This document shows, piece after piece, positions 8,604 through 12,365 of a stretch of 12,365 nt of DNA. Every line of letters begins with the position of its first letter. The first letter of the stretch is position 1. Below the pieces are notes generated by a model that saw only the letters and a program-made list of their open reading frames with translations, was not told the DNA's origin and made no database searches. The translations under genes and the position numbers were made by a program. Origin of the DNA: Pinguiococcus pyrenoidosus (taxonomy: Eukaryota > Sar > Pinguiophyceae > Pinguiochrysidales > Pinguiochrysidaceae); contig JAAMXY010000405.1 in the NCBI GenBank assembly GCA_019677205.1, positions 1 to 12,365 of the forward strand, written 5' to 3'.

Positions 8604-9137
8604 TCAAAGGTACGTGGACGGCCTTGTATCCACGAGGTGCCTGATGATGTCAACCCGCGTCTGCCACAGGCTTCCCAGGGACGTCGAGCCACTCTCGTGC
8701 AGCGGGAAACAGGGCGGAGCCCCGACCTTCCGCAGCTGCCGCTCGACGAACTCGTCCAAGCAGACCACGCCGAGGCGCATGGGCAGCGTGGGGCCGAAGC
8801 GCAGCATCGCCACCAGCTGGTTGAGCAGCACGGGGAAGTACTGCTGGTCGACGAAGGTCAGGACCACGAAGTGCTGTTGCTCGCCGTCCGTCGTGCTGTC
8901 AGCGCCCCAATCCATCCGCCGCGTCTTGGCCCACGCCACGAGCTTCGCTCGGAAGACTTCGGCGTCACGTCCCTATACAGCGGGTCACGAAGCACGAATA
9001 TCAGGACTCCTCTTCTGCCTCGCAGCGGCACTTCAGGTTACTGCGTCCGTGTCTACCGTGAGGTCTCCGTGTGCAAGCGGTACTGTGAACAGCGCTACTC
9101 CGCAGAGGAGTACCAGGACGACGCAATCCACCGAAGA
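8604..9137 (-). pseudogene. Glycosyltransferase-like gene, incomplete at both ends
   Basis: Two minus-strand exons can be supported: 9137-9057, encoding a hydrophobic segment (VDCVVLVLLCGVALFTVPLA) like a Golgi signal anchor, and 8972-8604, joined by an 84-base GT-AG intron. The second exon reads HFVVLTFVDQQYFPVLLNQL, then LGVVCLDEFVERQL and SLWQTRVDIIRHLVD, which resembles nucleotide-diphospho-sugar transferases, where a hydrophobic strand and the DxD metal-binding motif should follow. Instead the frame stops (TGA) 7 residues after HLVD and no DxD is found downstream. At the 5' end no in-frame ATG follows the upstream stop; a missing first exon or loss is possible, and a telomere-like tract lies just beyond. 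Either a truncated relic or a gene whose other exons I could not recognise. Confidence 0.45.
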
Positions 9138-9189
9138 CTGCGTCACATGGGCAAAGTGCGTTCACATGCTCGTCCAAAGCGCCCAAGGT

Positions 9190-9276
9190 TTGTGGTTTTG
9201 GTTTGTGTTTTTTTTAGGTTTTAGGTTTAGGTTTAGGTTTTGGTTCTGGTTTTGGGTTTTGGTTTTTGGTTCTGGT
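9190..9276 (+). repeat. Degenerate telomere-like G/T-rich tract
   Basis: From 9212 the plus strand reads as consecutive hexa- and heptamers: TTTTAGG twice, TTTAGG twice, then TTTTGG, TTCTGG, TTTTGGG, TTTTGG, TTTTTGG and TTCTGG up to 9275, preceded by a looser GGTTTG/GGTTTTGG stretch. The TTTAGG core resembles the TTTAGGG telomere repeat of many plants, algae and protists, decaying to the right by A-to-T or A-to-C changes. About ten GG runs could allow two-tier G-quadruplexes. It is internal to the window, with genes on both sides. Confidence 0.75.
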
Positions 9277-9840
9277 TGCAATGGGAATGTGGCGCGGCCT
9301 GCGCCTCGCCTCGTTCCTAGCAAGGCAAATTCTGAGGCACCGTCACTACGGGCGAATACCGTCGCGGAGTCCACTCGGCGATCTCAAGCTTTTTCCCTCC
9401 AATTGAACGTTGGTAAGTATTTTAGAAATCGTGAACGCCACCTTATTGGTTGAAAGGAAGACCGTGTTGTCACATTTTCAAAATTTATCCTCTTCGTAAT
9501 TGGCTACGTTTCTCATCGGGAGCCAAAATCCGCTTCAACGTGGCCAACGGCAGGGAGTAAAACTGCCCTTCGGCCTACGCCTCCTATTCCATAGACAAAT
9601 CCATTTCTGTCTTCGTCTCTTCGTTGAATTGGCGCCAACAAGTGATCGACTGATCCGTCGTCGAAGCCAAGAAAGGAGCGCGAGCAGCATCGTTGGTGGA
9701 GAGCGCCTGGGCGTTTGGCCCGCCTTCTTGTGGCGCATCCCTGTTGGAGTCGTTGCTGCGCGGCTGAAGTGCGAGGTTCTGACCGAAACTTGGGGCCTCG
9801 GCAGAAACGTCCTGCGTTCCTCGGACCGGAGGAAGCCGAG
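9277..9840. promoter_or_regulatory. Upstream region of the sulfotransferase-glycosyltransferase gene
   Basis: 564 bases with no recognisable gene; open frames across it look like shadows. An AT-richer segment (9410-9510) carries ATTGG at 9445-9449 and 9499-9503. The downstream reading frame is open from 9715 but has no ATG before 9841, so most of 9510-9840 is probably 5' untranslated. No TATA box is evident. Confidence 0.35.
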
Positions 9841-11550
9841 ATGCTTCGAAAGCTCAAGACATGCGCATTTCGGCTTGCTCTCCTGTGCGCCTTTCTCTGG
9901 ATAGGCCGTGAGCGGAGACTGACGAGCGCGGAGGCAAGCACCGAGGGCGTGCGCGTGGTGTCCGTGGGTGGCGTCGGCACGACCTTCATCATGCACTACC
10001 TGTCCCAACACGCGCCCGGCGCGGTGAGCAACGACGGAAACGACAGGGACAAGCTCAAGCACTCTCTGGTGCACCATGGAGAGAAGGTGCTGTACATGGT
10101 GGGCGAGGCGAGGCACGCCATCCAAAGCCACTACCGCCGGCGTTGGGCGCAGATTCAAATGGGCAAGTTGGGCACCGCGGACCCGGAGGCGCACGACAAA
10201 TGCGGCACCCTCTACGAGTACATCAGCCTGGCGTCGGAACGAGGCGAAGACCTCTTCGGCATTCGCAAGCACTTCGAGATCTGGTCTCGGCGGGAGAACG
10301 TGATGGTCGTGTCGCTGGAGTCCATCGACGCCGATCCCGGACCGGTCGCGGACTTCTTGGGCGTCGGGATGGACGTGTTTGAAGACTTTGAGTATCACCC
10401 GCGTCCGGCGCCGGAATGGGGAATCGCTCTGGATCCGATGTACGACGCGCTCTGGGATGAGATGCAGCGCTGGGTCTTCGGGTTCAGGCCCTCCCGCTGC
10501 GTCGAGGCTGGCCTGGGTCTGCAGCCGAGGCCGCGCTTCGCATACCTCATCATGGACCGCGACCTCCAGAGCAGCTACGAGGCGCAAGAATGGTGCGAGA
10601 GTCCCGACGCCGATTGCGACGCGTTCGTCCTTACGCGGGGGGCGGATCCCACCAAGCACCGGGACAGCCACATCGCCTCGCCGGGGATCCTCTGGGCCGC
10701 AGGGCGGAACCTGCTCCTCCGCACGGCCATGGAGACGGCAAACTACGAGTACTACACCTTCATCGGCGAGGACACCAAACTAGTCCCTGCGAAGCAGTGC
10801 TTGGAAAGCAGGCGCCTGCAAGCCGAGAAGCCCTTCCTCGCGGCTTTCAGGTGTTGGCAAGCCTTCCTCAGAGAGCGCCAGCCCGTCCTGGCGTATGCGG
10901 GTGACGACACGCACCCGGGTTTCATGGGCCCCGCCGGCGGCGATCAGGCCGTGACTGCGCACTTCGCCTTTGATGCCGCCTTCAACTCGTTCCATCGCAG
11001 TGCAGCGGCCATGTTCCTTCCGTACGTGGAGGACTTGGATGACAAGTCGTTCTTCTACTGCCAGTACATCCTCAACCTGCTGAGCGCCATGTTTATCAAC
11101 TCCGAGAGGTTGCTGTTTTCAGGCGTGCTCGCTACCAGCTCTCAGCGCGATCGCTACACCGAGTACAGGGGAAAAGACTGCAGCAAGCCCTCGACATTCG
11201 TGAAAGACGCGTTGACGCCGCTGGGAAGGGCGGAGCTCTGCCGTTCCATGCCGAATCCGCTGCTGGAATACGAACATCATTCGCCCTACGGACCCAGCTT
11301 CCCCCTGACGCAACCTTTGGACCTTGCCGTGAATCCTTTCGGTTCTGTGCCGCCGCCAGTACTTTCCGAGGCGCAGATCCTTCGGCTTTTCGACGTCAGT
11401 CACCCGTTTGTTGGGCAAGTGCTGCAGTTCCGCCGATCCCTCCCGGCGTCTTGTGCTCTGTGGGCCAGCCAGACAGCGCACGGCCGGAATGTGTCCCTGC
11501 CGATTCAATCCGCTACGTTTCCAGACCTCTTCGAGCTCTGTGCGATATAG
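9841..11550 (+). CDS. Putative Golgi two-domain protein: sulfotransferase-like N-half, glycosyltransferase-like C-half
   Basis: Intronless frame of 569 residues. The first ATG gives a short basic head then FRLALLCAFLWIG (10-22), a type II signal anchor, suggesting a Golgi lumenal enzyme. Residues 37-60 (VRVVSVGGVGTTFIMHYLSQH) resemble the PAPS phosphate-binding loop of sulfotransferases, which ends in G-T-T. KVLYMVGEARHAIQSHYRRRW (82-102) and ENVMVVSLESI plus VADFLGV (152-175) match the later parts of that fold. From about 231 a second domain begins (PRFAYLIMDRDLQ). It contains GRNLLLRTAMETANYEYYTFIGEDTKL (288-314) with an acidic GED that may serve as a DxD-like metal site, then FNSFHRSAAAMFLPYVEDLDDKSFFYCQY (381-409), reminiscent of glycosyltransferase A-fold ends. 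The GC-rich third codon positions support real coding. Membership of both domains is inferred by motif; substrate unknown. It could instead be one novel family. Confidence 0.7.
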   Translation: MLRKLKTCAFRLALLCAFLWIGRERRLTSAEASTEGVRVVSVGGVGTTFIMHYLSQHAPGAVSNDGNDRDKLKHSLVHHGEKVLYMVGEARHAIQSHYRRRWAQIQMGKLGTADPEAHDKCGTLYEYISLASERGEDLFGIRKHFEIWSRRENVMVVSLESIDADPGPVADFLGVGMDVFEDFEYHPRPAPEWGIALDPMYDALWDEMQRWVFGFRPSRCVEAGLGLQPRPRFAYLIMDRDLQSSYEAQEWCESPDADCDAFVLTRGADPTKHRDSHIASPGILWAAGRNLLLRTAMETANYEYYTFIGEDTKLVPAKQCLESRRLQAEKPFLAAFRCWQAFLRERQPVLAYAGDDTHPGFMGPAGGDQAVTAHFAFDAAFNSFHRSAAAMFLPYVEDLDDKSFFYCQYILNLLSAMFINSERLLFSGVLATSSQRDRYTEYRGKDCSKPSTFVKDALTPLGRAELCRSMPNPLLEYEHHSPYGPSFPLTQPLDLAVNPFGSVPPPVLSEAQILRLFDVSHPFVGQVLQFRRSLPASCALWASQTAHGRNVSLPIQSATFPDLFELCAI

Positions 11551-11869
11551 AGGCGCTGGAGAGAAAGAGCTGGCGCGCCGACGCTGCAAACGCTTGGGGA
11601 GGAATGAAGCTTGGGCGACCAGTTAGACATGAGAAAATTGCTGTCAAGCGTCAAGCTAGCTTTTCTACCCATCCTCAGGTGTCTCAGCCACCGATCAGAG
11701 GGGCGCCGCTGATCTAAGGTGGACCATGTTCGTTTCCCTTTTCCGCTTGCTTCAGACCGAGCTCGCTTCAGACCGAGCCACCTCTCCGTATGAAGCCGAC
11801 GCTTCGCAAAGAGCTCAGCATCTCCCGTGTCGTTGCAAAGCTGTGGCCAACAGTGAACAGCGGCCGACA
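11551..11869. other. Convergent intergenic region with a short tandem duplication
   Basis: About 319 bases between convergent genes. A 16-base unit beginning GCTTCAGACCGAG is repeated directly at 11749-11764 and 11765-11780 with two end mismatches (TC versus CA). No gene is recognised; the short open frames on both strands look like chance. Confidence 0.5.
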
Positions 11870-12365
11870 TTATGTACAGAAGTCGCTGCCAGCCACCCGA
11901 GGATCAATCTGGCCAGCCCGAGCGATGCGTGCGCTTTGTCCGCTGCAGCGACCCCAGGCGTCTGGTGCCCATGTGTCCCCCAGTATGGCACATGCTATGC
12001 GACCGAGACGCGTGGTTGACTCTACTTCGTTGAAGAAAGGGTTAAAAGAGACGTGCTTCGTCCGGTGCATGGTTTCGGAGGTATTCGAAGCCCGCGCTTC
12101 GCAGATGAGCATGTCCGGGACGGCTGGGATACGATCCTTGAAGACGTGCTTCAAGAAGGCGAAGACGTAGGCAATGGTCTCAGAGTGTCTCCCGACCAGA
12201 TCTTCGTAGAGGACGCTGATCGTGGGCACTCCGCGCCAGCTGCCTCCTCCGGCGGGCCCCAGACGGGCCACGTCCAATCGGAAGCCTTCAGAAGGCGTCT
12301 TGACACCAGCTTCGCGCCAGAGTCTTTCGCGCGCTACCCAGTTCACGATGCACTCTATGAGTTGA
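11870..12365 (-). CDS. Sulfotransferase-like protein, C-terminal part; 5' end off window
   Basis: Minus-strand frame entering from the right edge and ending in TAA at 11872-11870, 164 residues seen, no intron. It starts QLIECIVNWVARERLWREAG, a helix typical of carbohydrate and tyrosylprotein sulfotransferases (C-I-x-x-W-v...LW). It continues with TISVLYEDLVGRHSETIAYVFAFLKHV, matching the widespread V-x-Y-E-D-L...FL element that follows the 3'-phosphate-binding part of the fold. The catalytic PAPS loop would lie in the missing N-terminal part. The tail (from about residue 85) is not recognised and has four Cys. The neighbouring convergent gene also has a sulfotransferase-like domain, hinting at a small cluster of glycan-sulfating enzymes. 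Family fairly likely; exact type and substrate unknown. Confidence 0.6.
   Translation of the reverse strand, partial: QLIECIVNWVARERLWREAGVKTPSEGFRLDVARLGPAGGGSWRGVPTISVLYEDLVGRHSETIAYVFAFLKHVFKDRIPAVPDMLICEARASNTSETMHRTKHVSFNPFFNEVESTTRLGRIACAILGDTWAPDAWGRCSGQSARIARAGQIDPRVAGSDFCT

Noticed and set aside
8536-9453. 305-codon plus-strand open frame across the telomere-like tract
   Set aside because: It runs through the low-complexity G/T tract and is antisense to the glycosyltransferase-like exon; Ser/Thr/Arg-rich with no known domain.
9535-10671. 378-codon minus-strand open frame opposite the fusion gene
   Set aside because: Shadow of the plus-strand frame, which has the better domain evidence and a start codon.
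1-12365. CRISPR array, tRNA, rRNA, insertion sequence or prophage
   Set aside because: No regularly spaced repeats, no tRNA-like cloverleaf noticed, no transposase-like protein or terminal repeats; the window is eukaryotic.

Overview
The window is nuclear DNA of a microbial eukaryote. Its genes are cut by short GT-AG introns (46-112 bases, mostly 56-90). Several introns carry a CTAAC-type branch-point sequence, there are no bacterial ribosome-binding sites or operons, and the proteins are eukaryotic: half-size ABCG transporters, elongin C, and Golgi-type sulfotransferases and glycosyltransferases. The moderately high GC, dense short introns, a true selenocysteine-containing selenoprotein O and a TTTAGG-type interstitial telomere-like tract suggest an alga or alga-related protist (stramenopile, alveolate, haptophyte or cryptophyte grade). 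The lineage cannot be fixed from sequence alone.

Layout. Bases 1-1144 (minus) are the 5' part of an ABCG transporter gene whose membrane half lies off the left edge. It sits head to head with a complete 13-exon ABCG gene (1664-4334, plus). After a 0.7-kb gap with no convincing gene comes SELENOO (7205-5010, minus). Reconstructing its last intron reveals an in-frame TGA followed by Ser-Ser-stop, the hallmark selenocysteine end of this family. SELENOO is head to head with an elongin C gene (7712-8195, plus). A broken or incomplete minus-strand glycosyltransferase-like gene (9137-8604) follows, with a decaying telomere-like G/T tract (about 9190-9276) next to its 5' end. Then comes an intronless plus-strand gene (9841-11550) joining a sulfotransferase-like N-terminal half to a glycosyltransferase-like C-terminal half. 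The right edge holds the 3' part of a minus-strand sulfotransferase-like gene (12365-11870).

The genes alternate minus/plus throughout, making three head-to-head pairs with probable shared upstream regions, each containing ATTGG/CCAAT pentamers. Functionally there are three themes: membrane export (ABCG pair), redox and ubiquitin housekeeping (SelO pseudokinase that AMPylates proteins; elongin C adaptor), and secretory-pathway glycan modification (glycosyltransferase fragment, sulfotransferase-glycosyltransferase fusion, sulfotransferase).

Exon structures were worked out by eye from reading frame, splice consensus and family similarity. No transcript or database evidence was available.
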